Assembly (NCBI GenBank): GCA_014904985.1
Contig: MU129049.1
Location: 1-16,441, forward strand
Length of the DNA stretch: 16,441 nt
Direction: 5' to 3'
Source: Hydnum rufescens UP504
Taxonomy: Eukaryota > Basidiomycota > Agaricomycetes > Cantharellales > Hydnaceae
Under the pieces are notes generated by a model. The model was not told the DNA's origin. It did no database searches and saw only the letters and a program-made list of their open reading frames with translations. Position numbers and translations under genes: made by a program. Position 1 is the stretch's first letter; each line of letters opens with the position of its first letter. Positions 1-9,265 of the stretch are shown piece after piece.

Positions 1-185
1 TCCTGAGTTTGACATGATTTCCTTATTCGTTTTACTTCTGACAGCTGTCATTCCCTTGTGAATTGTTTTCAAATTCAAATCAAATCCTTTGCCTTCATTC
101 CATTTTTAGCATACAAATCTCATTTGAAAAGAAAGAACAGCTGTCTAGGTTCCAGATCCTTTTGAATTAGAGATGATGAAGGAAA

Positions 186-596
186 TTACACATAGAACGT
201 CTGACAGATCTCCAGTGGAGTGGGTTTGTGATGGAATAAATGAGAGACATGAAGGGAGAGATGGGTGGGAATGGGAAATGCTTGGGCTCCAAGATCGATG
301 ATAGGAGAACATTCCCAAATGAACAATCAACATGTTGGTAACTGATGGGAAGTAGGATCGTAATGAAGGCAAAGTTGTATTTTGTCCACAGATTCAATAT
401 ATGCCTGGAAAATGAATGGAACACCTCTGGGAATATATGCCACCATCAATCCACTTGCATTCTCCACTCCAAGGCGGAAAATGACTTCGCCAAACCCCTT
501 TCGCTCGATGAATTGATGGGACAGATCAAATACATCATTGGGATATTCATAGTGCGGGTAACGTCCTTCGGGATACGAGAATTTAATTGCAGACAT
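186..596 (-). pseudogene. Degenerate hypothetical gene 1
   Basis: I do not recognise the family. An ATG at 596 opens an 89-codon frame rich in aromatic and charged residues (it begins MSAIKFSYPEGRYPHYEYPN) that stops at TGA 329-327. The same frame then stays open for another 46 codons with similar composition (it includes IWECSPIIDLGAQAF) to TAA 188-186. A single internal TGA inside a coherent frame fits a CGA-to-TGA change, as seen in the recognisable retroelement genes of this window. Alternatively the gene ends at 327 or has an unseen intron. No signal peptide or membrane segment is apparent. The nearest gene-like frame is about 250 bp upstream on the same strand. Confidence 0.45.
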
Positions 597-845
597 GATG
601 AGTGATAATAGAATGATCTTGGGGAATTCTACATAATTCAGTGTTCCTTAAATCGCTTTCTGGAAGTTGGCATTTAATTTCTTGGGATGGGGACTTAATT
701 AGACACCTGAGCCTTGGCAATCACTTGTAGTTTTAATTCCAGGGTGCATTTGATCACAAGGCATTTTGCAATTGATTTGTGGTGATTCAATTTTCAATTC
801 CCAGATTTGACTTGGCTTTCAGGGTCAGAAACACATGATATTCTT

Positions 846-1157
846 TTAACTGGGAGGGGGCGAAAAGTCACATGAAAAGAAGGGGTGGGGACATTGAGTT
901 GGATCGATCCCTCCAAACACAGTAAGACCCAGAACAATCTCAGCCAAAAACATAGGGCTGTCTGGATGCATGTTGCGATAACGAATTCCATCAATTCAGG
1001 CGAAGAAATAAACCATGGGATCGTTTTTGTCTGGGTAAACTGTGCCAAAATTGCCTAGTTGAATAGAAAGGAAGGGCGAATTTCGATCAGTTGTATACAT
1101 GCCCATGTCAATGTGAACCGCATGGGGAACTTCAAGCAAATTGAATTCATTGGACAT
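846..1157 (-). pseudogene. Degenerate hypothetical gene 2
   Basis: Family not recognised. An ATG at 1157 starts a frame (MSNEFNLLEVPHAVHIDMGM...) that reads 53 codons to TGA 998-996, then continues in the same frame for 49 more codons (IDGIRYRNMHPDSPMF..., ...FGGIDPTQCPHPFFSCDF) to TAA 848-846. Both halves have coding-like composition, so the TGA is read as a nonsense mutation, probably from CGA. Just upstream on the same strand is an intron-like segment at 1215-1162 (54 nt, GTAAGC donor, TTCTAA branch-like motif, AATTAG acceptor) ending 4 nt before the ATG, and a TATA-like box at 1272-1264. This suggests a short leader with a 5'UTR intron. Gene extent is inferred from frame and composition only. 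Confidence 0.4.
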
Positions 1158-1161
1158 TTGC

Positions 1162-1215
1162 CTAATTTGGGAAGGATTTTTAGAATCCGCTCATCAATAT
1201 TCGTTCTTGGCTTAC
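1162..1215 (-). other. Candidate 54-nt intron upstream of hypothetical gene 2
   Basis: On the minus strand a GTAAGC donor, a TTCTAAAA branch-like motif and an AATTAG acceptor are spaced as in short basidiomycete introns. Splicing would place the gene 2 start codon 4 nt after the junction. It is inferred from consensus alone and could be chance. Confidence 0.3.
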
Positions 1216-1263
1216 GAGTAGTGTGGGATTCAAGGTATGTCTGGCCATGGCCATTTTCCTCTG

Positions 1264-1272
1264 TTTTTTATA
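1264..1272 (-). promoter_or_regulatory. TATA-like box
   Basis: The minus strand reads TATAAAAAA, about 110 nt upstream of the gene 2 start codon and about 50 nt upstream of the candidate leader intron. Sequence and position suit a pol II core promoter; there is no independent support. Confidence 0.3.
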
Positions 1273-1540
1273 CCTCTCTGAGTCCTTAATTTGACTGATT
1301 TTTTTGGGAGTTCCTTATTTAGGGATTCTAGGGTACAGGCTTAGGGATTCTAGGGCAGCACTTTGGTTTTGCTTGTTGGCTTTTGTTCATTTCATTTTTT
1401 TTTTTTTTTTTTTTTTTTCAAAGGTACTTTATTTTTCTAAGTCACGTATGAATAGTTACAATTCAAAGTTTTTAACTGGTCTTGACAGAAGGTGGTATGG
1501 GAAGATAGAAGGGGAGGGTGATAGATTGAAAGGGTTTTGG
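1273..1540. other. Intergenic stretch with a 22-bp direct repeat and a poly-T run
   Basis: No coding frame is credible here. A 15-bp word (TTAGGGATTCTAGGG) occurs at 1319 and 1341, a 22-bp period. A run of 24 T occupies 1395-1418. Such a homopolymer can mark the tail of an old minus-strand retroposon, but no body or target duplication was recognised. Purine content rises after 1480, leading into the minisatellite. Confidence 0.5.
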
Positions 1541-2075
1541 CCAGGTGGAGAGATTACTTGGCGGAAGTCGAGAAAATCGAGGGAGACTCGAGTAAAGTTG
1601 TGGGAATTGAGAGGGACTTGAATATATGTCATGAAAGGTGAGAAGGACTCGAAAAATGTTGCGGGAATTGAGAGGGACTTAGAAAATGTTGCGGAAGGCG
1701 AGAGGGACTCAAGAAATGTTGCGAGAATTGGGAGGGACTCGAATATATGTCATGAAAGGTGAGAAGGACTTGAGAAATGTCGCAGGAGTTGAGAAGGACT
1801 TGAGAAATGTTGCGAGAATTGAAATAAGTTGTGAGAGAGATGTGGGAAGTTGAATGGGACTCAAAATACCTCGTGGGAATCAAGGGAGACTCGAGAGGGA
1901 CTCAAAGATATGTCACAAAAGGTGAGAGGGACTTGAAAAATGTCACAGGAGTTGAGAAGGATTTGAGAAATGTTGCGAGAATTGAAATAAGTTGTGAGAG
2001 AGATGTGGGAAGTTGAATGGGACTTGAAATACCTCACAGGAATCGAGGGAGACTTGAGAGGGACTTGGAATATGT
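1540..2075. repeat. Degenerate 30-bp purine-rich minisatellite with a 163-bp higher-order duplication
   Basis: Units resemble gagagggacttgaaaaatg followed by ttgcgggaatt (30 bp), repeated with about 10-30% divergence. A larger block is duplicated with a 163-bp period: 1749-1911 matches 1912-2074, with a shared stretch of more than 50 bp beginning at 1801 and at 1964. Because 30 is divisible by three, several frames stay open through the array; these are repeat artefacts. The plus strand is strongly purine-rich. Confidence 0.85.
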
Positions 2076-2091
2076 TCACATGGGGCTGAGA

Positions 2092-2271
2092 AACTCGCAA
2101 GGCGTTGATACGAGGTGCAGGAACTTGCAGGGCATTGACATGAGGTGCGGGAACTTGCAGAACGTTGACATGAGGCCAAGGAACTCGCAGAACATTGACA
2201 CAAGGCCAAGGAACTCACAGAACGTTGACATGAGGTGCGGGAACTCGCAAGGTGTCAATGTAGGGCCGAGG
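2092..2271. repeat. Second 30-bp minisatellite, six units
   Basis: Six consecutive 30-bp units start at 2092, 2122, 2152, 2182, 2212 and 2242. Each begins AACTYRCA and carries a middle close to GTTGACATGAGG. The unit differs from that of the preceding array although the period is the same, so it is either a diverged variant or a separate expansion. The plus frame would give a decapeptide repeat (RNSQNVDMRC-like), but no start context, domain or exon structure supports translation. Confidence 0.9.
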
Positions 2272-2700
2272 AAAGAAATAGGAGGGCTGGGATAGTCACT
2301 GTTTTGAGCAAGATGATGAGAACTTGCGAAGCTTCACAAGAGTCATCTCCAGAGACAAGGAGATTTTTGCATGATTGAAAGAACAGAGGATGTGTTTGCA
2401 AGGTGGTCCTGAGAAGCCCCAAGAAAAAATGGTTTTAACAGAACTACTTGTGTTTCGCCTTACATAAGTCTCTTCCTGATTCCGAGTTTTCTTTATAGAT
2501 ATTTTGATATTTATTCACAGGGGAACACAACCAAAAGGGTTGTACTCAGTATTCGAGACACATTTCTGAAAAAAAGAAGGAAGAAGGAAATTTCACAGAC
2601 AAGAGAAGAGGCTCATGAAATCAGCGAGATTTGAGAAAGTTCGTGAGGTGTTGACAAAATAGAAGACAAGTGGAATTCATGAAAGAAAGAAAGGAAGAGA
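2272..2700. other. Non-coding interval
   Basis: No convincing frame on either strand. The segment contains purine runs near 2570-2600 and 2670-2700 that grade into the next tandem repeat. No tRNA, LTR end or terminal inverted repeat was recognised. Confidence 0.5.
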
Positions 2701-2814
2701 GAAGGAAACAATGGGGGACTTGGGAAAGGACAAACCAACATTGGGAAAGGAAGGAGGGAAGGAAACATCGGGGGGGGGCTCGAGAAAGGATGAGTAAACA
2801 TTGGGAAAGGAATT
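2701..2814. repeat. 57-bp purine-rich tandem duplication
   Basis: Two units starting at 2701 and 2758 share GAAGGAAACA at the start and CATTGGGAAAGGAA near the end, with divergent centres; the second has a G9 run. The opposite strand reads as a Pro/Ser/Phe-rich frame, which is an effect of the pyrimidine bias rather than evidence of a gene. Confidence 0.7.
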
Positions 2815-3799
2815 TGGCAAGGTCACCATCCATTGTCCTCATTCGAGTCAAATTTGACGAATTCGCAGTCGGGCGACGATGGCAGAGTCCATGGTAAATC
2901 GGTGAATTCATACTTGTTTCTTTCACCCTTCAACTGGGTCCATTTGCTTTCAAAAAGCTTGAGTTGGAGATCCTGAACAATATTGCGATAATAACCAATG
3001 GAATCCATACTGGGAGAAAAGGTGGACATGGTCATGTGTGGCATTATGATGGCTCAGGTGAGGTTTATGAGGTGAGGGGAAAATTGACAATGAAGTTGAA
3101 AGGCAAGGAAAGGATTCATGTTATCTTCCTCCTGAGAAACAATATCAGTGGTGAGTGTAAAGATACGAGAGAACTTCTCGGATTGAGAGCAGCAAAGGTT
3201 AGCCGATGATTGAGTGTACAGCTCAAGTGAGTCCTGGTGACATCGACCAATATCGACCTCCTTTTTGCTGAGTTTGCGACGCTCCACATCCAAGGATTTG
3301 GATGAACACACAAGCGCTGCGGCTGCCTTGTTTATAGACATGATTTCGAATTCTCATGAGTTGAGTGTGCGGTGCAACAGTTCCAGGATTTTCATGAGGT
3401 CGCTGAGATCAGTCTCGCATTTGTCATAATAGCTCATGTGGATCGACTTGATATTCTCATGGTGGTTGCTTTCATGAGCCTCAATTGCTTGATGCAAGGC
3501 TGGATATGTGCAATATGTGTTCAGTTTAGCCTTCAGATTTGACTTCTTATGGGTCTTGTTCTTTTTGTGTCCCCTTTGAAATCCGAAGGGAGAGGAAGGA
3601 AGAAGGAGAGGAGTGGGAGGGAGGAGAAGAGTAGGTGTGGGAGGAGGAGGTAGACATTGAGGAACCATTGTGGAAGATAAAAACATCCAGTATCAGAAAA
3701 TGCGAAATTACACTACTTCCAGCCATTGGACAATCACATGACTGATTATGAAATTAATTACGGCTATGCACAGAAACCAAATTCATTTTATAACTCCGT

Positions 3800-4280
3800 C
3801 AGTTTTGATCAGAGAAGTATGCCCATATAGCGCTTAGAAAGCTATGATTCACACCTTTCAAACGGTACCAAACACCAGTTGAATGGACCAAAATTGCACT
3901 CTCCAGGCCAATTTTACTATTAAAATCCAGGATTTCCAGTAAAAAAAACGAATACCTCTGTCAGTTTGCATTCAATCCTCTCGGAACAACTGTGCCTAGA
4001 AAGATATAAAAATCCGCATCCAATGGTACTGAGCACGCAAAGACCAGATCAAAATTGAACTCTACAGAACGATATTACTATCAGAATCAACACCCATCAG
4101 TAAAAAACGAATTTCTCTGTCAGTTCGCATCCAATCTGCTCGGAACCACTGCGCCCGGAAATCTGTTAAAAATCTGCATCGAATGGTACCAAGCACGCCT
4201 ATTACGGATGGTAACTGCTGTCTCTGCATCAAATCCCACACCATGCACTTGTTCCTTTTATTAACCAGTAACAAAAACAC
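3800..4280 (+). repeat. Three ~160-bp tandem repeats inside LTR-like copy 1
   Basis: Units start at CAG in positions 3800, 3962 and 4121. Each contains a match to CATCAGTAAAAAACGAATTT near its end and to ATCCGCATCCAATGGTACC in the middle, with considerable divergence. The same arrangement recurs in the second copy, so the triplication predates both insertions. Confidence 0.7.
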
Positions 4281-4375
4281 CTTAACCACTGGACTATGCT
4301 CAGATTAATCTCCAGAACCCGGAGATTTCCCTTAATTTCGCTTCCCATGAGCCCCAAAACACATCACAAGACCAG

Positions 4376-4580
4376 TGACATCATGCTCCAACCACTCCAC
4401 AAGCTCAGCAAATTAGTGACATCATTCCCTTTATGAATCCTTTTGTTCTCTTTATGAATGACATCACTATGACTTCACTATGACATCACACTCTATGGAT
4501 GACTCAGCTATGACTGCATTATGACATCATTTCTTTATTACTCTTTTGTTCTACTCCACTATGACTCCCCCATGACATCA
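4376..4580 (+). promoter_or_regulatory. Cluster of TGACATCA / TGACTCA bZIP-type sites upstream of the TATA box (copy 1)
   Basis: TGACATCA (one mismatch from the CRE palindrome TGACGTCA) occurs at 4376, 4417, 4459, 4481, 4522 and 4573; TGACTCA (AP-1/Gcn4 consensus) occurs at 4500. They lie 60-270 bp upstream of the TATA box, the expected position of U3 activator sites. TF binding is inferred from consensus only. Confidence 0.5.
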
Positions 4581-4643
4581 CTATGATCTCATAGCTTTAT
4601 TACTCTTTTGTTCTTGCTCCATGCACAGCCACCTTCAGATAGG

Positions 4644-4651
4644 TATATAAG
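4644..4651 (+). promoter_or_regulatory. TATA box of LTR-like copy 1
   Basis: TATATAAG, preceded by ACCTTCAGATAGG and followed by GC-tagcagatttt; the matching position in copy 2 reads TATAAAAG. Conservation in two independent insertions supports a pol II start about 25-35 nt downstream. Confidence 0.6.
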
Positions 4652-4882
4652 CTAGCAGATTTTCTTGTTCCCCCCCATCTCCTCACTCTGGAAATCAACC
4701 ACTGTCTACTACTGTCAACCATTCTGCTTATAATCTAAAGAACTGTCTATCTAAAGCCATCTGGAGCTAAGTCATCTTCAAGGTTGTTGAGACCAAGCTA
4801 CTGGAAGCCATCTACGTGAAATACTGAAGCCAAGGATAGTTGCAGAACCTAAGGTTAGAGTTGCTGGACATCCAAGGAAAAA

Positions 4883-4968
4883 GTAAGCATAACGAAATAC
4901 GAATCAGGAAAGAAGATTGAAGCATACTAACAAAACTAACCAAGCACTGACCATTCTATAGCCCACAG
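4883..4968 (+). other. Intron-like signal set in the downstream part of LTR-like copy 1
   Basis: A GTAAGCAT donor at 4883, a perfect TACTAAC branch motif at 4925-4931 and a CCCACAG acceptor ending at 4968 define an 86-nt intron. All three are retained in copy 2 (15420-15513). It would lie in the 5' part of the transcript started at the TATA box. Splicing is inferred. Confidence 0.4.
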
Positions 4969-5045
4969 ATATCCGCATTTTGACTAGGAAGACGTAAACA
5001 AGGACATACAAATATCAGTAAATGAACAAATGCAACACAAACACG

Positions 5046-5130
5046 TATAAGCCTTCCTATAAGCATCCCCACATATAAGCCTTTCTATAAGCATTCCATA
5101 CGATGTATAAGCCTTCCTATAAGCATCTAC
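5046..5130 (+). repeat. TATAAGC minisatellite in LTR-like copy 1
   Basis: Three units of about 28-32 bp start at 5046, 5074 and 5106, each close to TATAAGCCTTCCTATAAGCA and so containing an internal TATAAGC doublet. The homologous array in copy 2 lies at 15592-15678. Confidence 0.75.
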
Positions 5131-5538
5131 AATATATCATTGACTATTGCTAGTCCATATCACATTCCATTCTCCAATAAACACATACATATCTTGCAGA
5201 GAGTGATCAACCATTGAAGCGAACCAACCCATTTGAATAAACAGAAACACAGTCTCCTATCTACACACTGGCTGAACCAGATTTTGATTTGACAGTCATT
5301 GGAGCTCCCAACCCTTCTTCTATACCATGAAGGGAATGGAGTTGTATTCTGGAAAAGAGCCGTATAATTCGAGCGAGTTTGCAAAATTTGATGGAACCTC
5401 AGCGTTGGAAATGTGATGGTCTAGTAGGGCATCATGGTGGAGAGGTTTTTCCTGGCCAAACATGTCGCAGAGGGGCATAGGTTTGTCCTCACAAATGAAT
5501 GAATCCCTTTTTCGAGGATCCATCATTTTTGTGACTGT

Positions 5539-5589
5539 CTTTGAAACTGTCAGTCAGCTGAATTGTACTTGTTGGACATTATTTCATAC
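5539..5589 (-). other. Predicted 51-nt spliceosomal intron of the split pseudogene
   Basis: The minus strand has a GTATGA donor at 5589, a GCTGAC branch motif and an AAAG acceptor ending at 5539. Splicing removes the stop that ends the upstream frame (ATG GTA TGA) and joins two coding-like frames in phase 0 (...DEWVTM / TVTKMMDPRK...). Confidence 0.5.
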
Positions 5590-5904
5590 CATTGTGACCC
5601 ATTCATCGAGAGCTTCGCTAAGGACATAACTCGAGAGGGTTTGAGAGAAGTAACAAGGGAAGTCAGGAGAATCATCATAGTATTTCTTTGATAGGCGAGG
5701 AAAGGAATGTGTGTGTCTATTGGGGGTGTAGAATCCATTGTTATTATTCGTTTCATTATAAGGCATTATGGATTCCTCATACAGGTCTGAGAAGAAGTAT
5801 CTGGCATTCTAGCAGTAGGAGATGGATCCAGCGAGATGATTTTGAGGTGAGTCATCATGGGTTGCAGCTTTTGATAGCATCAAACTTGTGTCGCCTTTGG
5901 TCAT

Positions 5905-6221
5905 TCAGCTGTGACACTGAGGGGTGAGATTTTTAGTGAGTTTTTCGAGCCAAAGGGTCAACAAAACACTGAAGAACTGATTTATTTGATGGTAAATCGC
6001 TGGTGTGGGTGCTGTGTGGTAGCCAGGTGTCTTGTGTTCAAGTCATGGTCTTTTGGCAATTTCCGAATTCGTTCAACTCATTTTGGGGTTTTGGCTTGGA
6101 GAATCTTGATTTTAATCTAGTGACTCAGGTTGACTCATCGGGTGACTCATTTATATGACTTTGGCTTCGGGATGAGGATCTAGGGTTTTTTTTTTTTTGA
6201 TTTTTAATTTCCCATAACACC
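5905..6221. other. Gene-free interval with a tRNA-like B-box and a poly-T run
   Basis: No coding frame is supported. GTGTTCAAGTC near 6029-6039 resembles a pol III B box, and 13 T follow at 6186-6198, so a diverged tRNA-derived SINE on the plus strand is possible. A proper A box at the usual distance and target duplications were not found. Three TGACTCA heptamers lie at 6121-6149. Confidence 0.3.
6121..6149 (+). promoter_or_regulatory. Triple TGACTCA cluster
   Basis: TGACTCA occurs at 6121, 6131 and 6143, i.e. 10 and 12 bp apart and so on roughly the same face of the helix. The heptamer is the consensus of AP-1/Gcn4-type bZIP factors. No intact gene lies directly beside it, so a function is speculative. 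Confidence 0.35.
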
Positions 6222-8998
6222 TCATGATGTACCCAATGACATGTCTGAATCTGAAGATGAGATTTCACTGACAATTAACCGGCAATGCCACTCAATAAGT
6301 TTGTTGCTCCAATATTCCCAACCATTAGTAGCCTGCTGTGTTGGCCACAAATAATTCCGTAAATGGTTTTCCGGACTGAAGGACACCCAGGGTCACTCCT
6401 AGTACTCAAAATCCCGTGATATCCCAGCATTGTTATCAATTAATTCCTGATTTGGAACAGTGGCTGTGATTGCATATACATCTGCTGACAGTTCATTTCC
6501 TGTTTCATCATGATGATTTGTAATATCCATTTTTGGTATGTGGGCATGTGAATAATATTTCTTAATTCAGTTAGCTGCAAATATGGCATTCATAGGAGTA
6601 CCATCCAATTCATTTAACTAGGACCCATGGTCATTTTGTTTTTGTACACAGTAGGGACCCATCCACCAGACTTCTTCCTTTCGGCCTTGTTGTGTGACTA
6701 ATGTGGAGTTAAAGACTAATATAAGAGTGCCAGGCCGGTAATTTCCTTCAATGAGCATGTGTTCATTATGTAATGCAAAGTTCTGGGTGCTTTTAATCCA
6801 GGATTGTAATAGAGCCTCAGATGCTTCCTTGATATCATCATCTCTGTGAGCTAATTGAATTGCCTGGATCGTGAGTAATTCTTCAGTTGTTTTAATTGAG
6901 TGCCAGTCAAGTGTGTACCAGGATGCATCTGTAATATGTTTGCCATATAATAAATAATAGGGGGTGTGGCCTGTGGTCCGCTTTGTTGTAACCCGGTCTG
7001 CCCACATACAAGCATAAAAGTAACATGACCAATGACTCAGATTTCCTTTACAAGCAATGAATAATGACCCAATCCAAGACTGGTGATGTCGCTCAATCAT
7101 TCCATTTGCTTCCGGGTGATAGGGGGCAGCTCGGACAATTGGCACTTTGTATTTGTCAGCCATTATCTGTAGTCAATTGGAGAACACAACCAAATCTGCA
7201 CATGACATCTTCAAATAGGAACTTAGCAATGTTCTTTGAGGTAGCTTTCTGGAGCATTCTGGCTTCAAGCCAACCTGACAAATCATCTCTGAGGTCTACT
7301 ATATACTTGAATCCATGGGATAGGGGCATGTGGACTGTATCATATTGAACTTTCTGAGAATTGTGTGAACATAAGTGGGGCTCAAGGTTATTTTTGGGTG
7401 ACTTGAGGATCTTCTTTGACATTCATGGCAAGTTCTACAATACCAGGCTACCTGAGCCATCATATTTGGCCAGAAGAACCTATCAGCTAATTTCTTGAAG
7501 GTGGGATCCCTTCCTCTGTGGCCTGAATCATCATGGGCTGCCTTGCATAATTGCAGTCTTTCCTGTTCATTTCTGATGACTTTCTGAGGTATCTTTGAGG
7601 GGTTTCTTCTCCAGAGTTGATTGTGATAAAGAAAATACCTCCTAGTAGTCTGAATAAATGGCTTAATTCTTTGAATGTGTGCTGGAATCTTTAGGGTTTT
7701 CAGATATGATTCAATATCATTCCAGTGGTCTTCTCCATCTCTGTCTTTTACTTTGTGAGGATGATAGGTGAGTTCTTGATCCTTTGACAATGGCTGGGGC
7801 TCTTCATCCATGGACATTGCTGATGCTGACATGCAGGACAGAACAAAATACCCTTGATGTGGAGATGCAGTCTTCTTTGGTGGAATTGAAAAGGTCTGAT
7901 TATTCCAGTGGGGCTCTATTAATTCTTCATGTGGCTCTCTCTTTAACTGGGTTGCCTGTAGTATAGAATCAGACCCTGGTTTTTGGTTCCAGTCAATCCA
8001 CTCTTCAAGATATCTTGGTCCTGAAATAAAATGGCCTGGCTCATCTGGCTCCAATTCTTCTTCAGTATTTTCAGAGTCTTCTGCACTGTGTGGTCTTCTT
8101 GATAATCCATCAGGTCCTTGATGTCTTGCTGCTGGTACATGGGATAATTCAAAATCAAAGAGCTGGATGTAGGCTACCCATCTTGACATAGCTGCATTTG
8201 GCAATCCTGGGGTGTTAATTGTCTGCTTGAGAAACTTGGCATCAACTTCCACCTTGAAATGGATTCCCCACAGGTCATTTCTTTGGGCTTTTATAGCTTT
8301 GAACAATCCTTTTAATTCAATCTGAGGCTGGGAATATTTTGTCTCTGCTTCATTATTAGTAGTGGATCCAAATACAATTGGGTGTCTTCCATCTTCAAGA
8401 GTTTGATATTCAATCCATCCTACTGCAATAATAGAGCTGTCCACAGCAAGTGTAACCAGACCATAATCTGAGGTTCGTTCTTCTTCCTTTCCTACATTGG
8501 CAATACTGATATCCAAGGCTTTTCTTGTAGGGAGATCCATTGCTAATTCCTTTAATTCCTTCATGGCTTCCTCTGCTTCATTTGTCCATTCAAATTCATG
8601 TTCAGTCTTCTTTGTGAGGAGAGTAAGAGGCTTGGCTATTCTTGCAAACTGCCAGATCCAATTCCTTGTGACTCCAACTGTTCCTAAAAATCCCTGACTT
8701 CCTTAACATTGGTTGGGCGTGGCCAGTTCTTGATTTTTGAGACTATTCCATGGTGCAGTCTTCTTCCTTCTATGGAGCAAACATTTCCTACTATATGAAT
8801 AAGAGGAGTTGCTAACACAAGTTTAGTTCCTGATGCTGTACACCCTGCTTCAATGAAAGTTGCAAACAAGCAATCCACAACATGTGCAAATTCCCATATA
8901 AAACGACGTATTCCTGGGTTTTCTGGGATGGGCTCCTCGTTGTTAGTGGTGTATAAGCCCAGCGGGCACTTGGCTTCACCAAGGATCAGTAGACTCAT
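6222..8998 (-). pseudogene. Truncated Ty3/gypsy pol (RT connection, RNase H, integrase)
   Basis: Remains of a retrotransposon polyprotein. Order on the minus strand: end of RT (8998-8690; ENPGIRRFIW..., then KIKNWPRPTNVKEVRDF), RNase H (about 8490-8080; TLAVDSS, NNEAETKYS, VEVDAKFL, ending HQGPDGLSRRP), integrase HHCC finger (AHDDSGH and YCRTCHECQ), and integrase core with the expected acidic residues in YIVDLRDD, TTDNG and NGMIERHH. The RT palm with YxDD is absent: homology stops near 9000. Frameshifts occur at a T5 run near 8687-8691, near 7400, and near 7160, where residues after TTDNG are lost. Past the stop at 6620-6618 the frame resumes as LNELDGTPMNAIF, a typical integrase C-terminal element, with further TAG/TGA codons to 6222. 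GC and CpG are low, consistent with an old copy. No LTRs were identified. Confidence 0.9.
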
Positions 8999-9265
8999 AG
9001 TGCATCCCTATTTCTCCATTTCTCTTATCCTTGTCATACTTCTCTACACAACACAGTGGAAAGCTTCTCCCACCAGGAGTTTGGTGCTGCCCTGTATTTA
9101 GCTAACTTCATTGCTTACTTAATAGAGTAGCAGTAGTAGCTATTCCGGGCCAACCCGAATGTATCTTTTTCCCTCCACTCAGTCTGCCGATTGCAGTGTA
9201 CTGGAACTGTACACTGCGACCTCTGCACTGTGTGACCCCAGGAATCCAACTTGTCCCCAAGGCTC
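8999..9265. other. Junction between divergent pol and gag remnants
   Basis: No gene. pol homology on the minus strand ends near 9000 and the plus-strand gag frame has its first ATG at 9266. The interval may hold the 5' leader of the gag element, since GTTTGGTGCTGCCC near 9080 resembles the LTR-end context seen in the chromovirus LTR of this window. No LTR boundary or primer-binding site could be fixed. It contains a strong small hairpin at 9193-9217. Confidence 0.4.
9193..9217. other. Perfect 9-bp inverted repeat with a 7-nt loop
   Basis: GCAGTGTAC and GTACACTGC flank TGGAACT. It lies about 50 nt upstream of the first gag ATG, where a leader RNA structure could sit. It could also be a chance palindrome. 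Confidence 0.5.

Larger units (their letters stand above)
3669..5324 (+). mobile_element. 1656-bp LTR-like element, copy 1 (probable solo LTR)
   Basis: This segment matches 14228-15876 along its whole length. It begins TGTGGAAG and ends CTTCTATA, an imperfect 8-bp inverted repeat (6 of 8), and is flanked by a perfect 4-bp duplication CCAT (3665-3668 and 5325-5328). It carries no significant ORF but is organised like an LTR: a repeat-rich upstream part, bZIP-type sites, a TATA box at 4644-4651, and about 670 bp downstream of the TATA containing an intron-like signal set and two AATAAA motifs (near 5176 and 5235). No internal retroelement genes adjoin it, so it is read as a solo LTR. A non-autonomous TIR element is the alternative, since the 3' terminus is TA rather than CA. 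It lies antisense to the interrupted pseudogene. Confidence 0.75.
2823..5904 (-). pseudogene. Large degenerate hypothetical gene split by a 1.65-kb element
   Basis: Family not recognised. Exon 1 runs 5904-5590 (start MTKGDTSLMLSKAATHDDSP) with an in-frame TAG at 5811-5809. A 51-nt intron (5589-5539; GTATGA donor, GCTGAC branch, AAAG acceptor) joins it in frame to exon 2, which begins 5538 and runs to 5325. There a mobile element (3669-5324) intervenes. The frame resumes at 3668; removing the element and one CCAT copy joins NSIPF to MVPQC without a shift. Downstream come a Pro/Leu-rich tract (about 3655-3590), a Lys-rich patch (HKKNKTHKKSNLKAK), then TGA at 3356-3354, TGA at 3056-3054 and the last stop at 2825-2823, all in one frame. 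The TGAs suggest CpG decay of CGA. Loss of function is near certain if the model is right; exon limits are inferred. Confidence 0.5.

Noticed and set aside
1319..1356. TTAGGG words as telomeric repeat
   Set aside because: Only two TTAGGG words in a 22-bp repeat, not a tandem hexamer array.
1831..2295. Open frames through the 30-bp arrays, including a decapeptide repeat
   Set aside because: A period divisible by three keeps several frames open on both strands at once; no domain, start context or splice structure favours any of them.
2613..2926. Pro/Ser/Phe-rich minus-strand frames
   Set aside because: They mirror a purine-rich 57-bp tandem duplication; composition rather than coding explains them.
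5046..5130. Short repeats as a CRISPR array
   Set aside because: Three imperfect tandem units without unique spacers, in a eukaryotic retroelement, with a matching array in the second copy.
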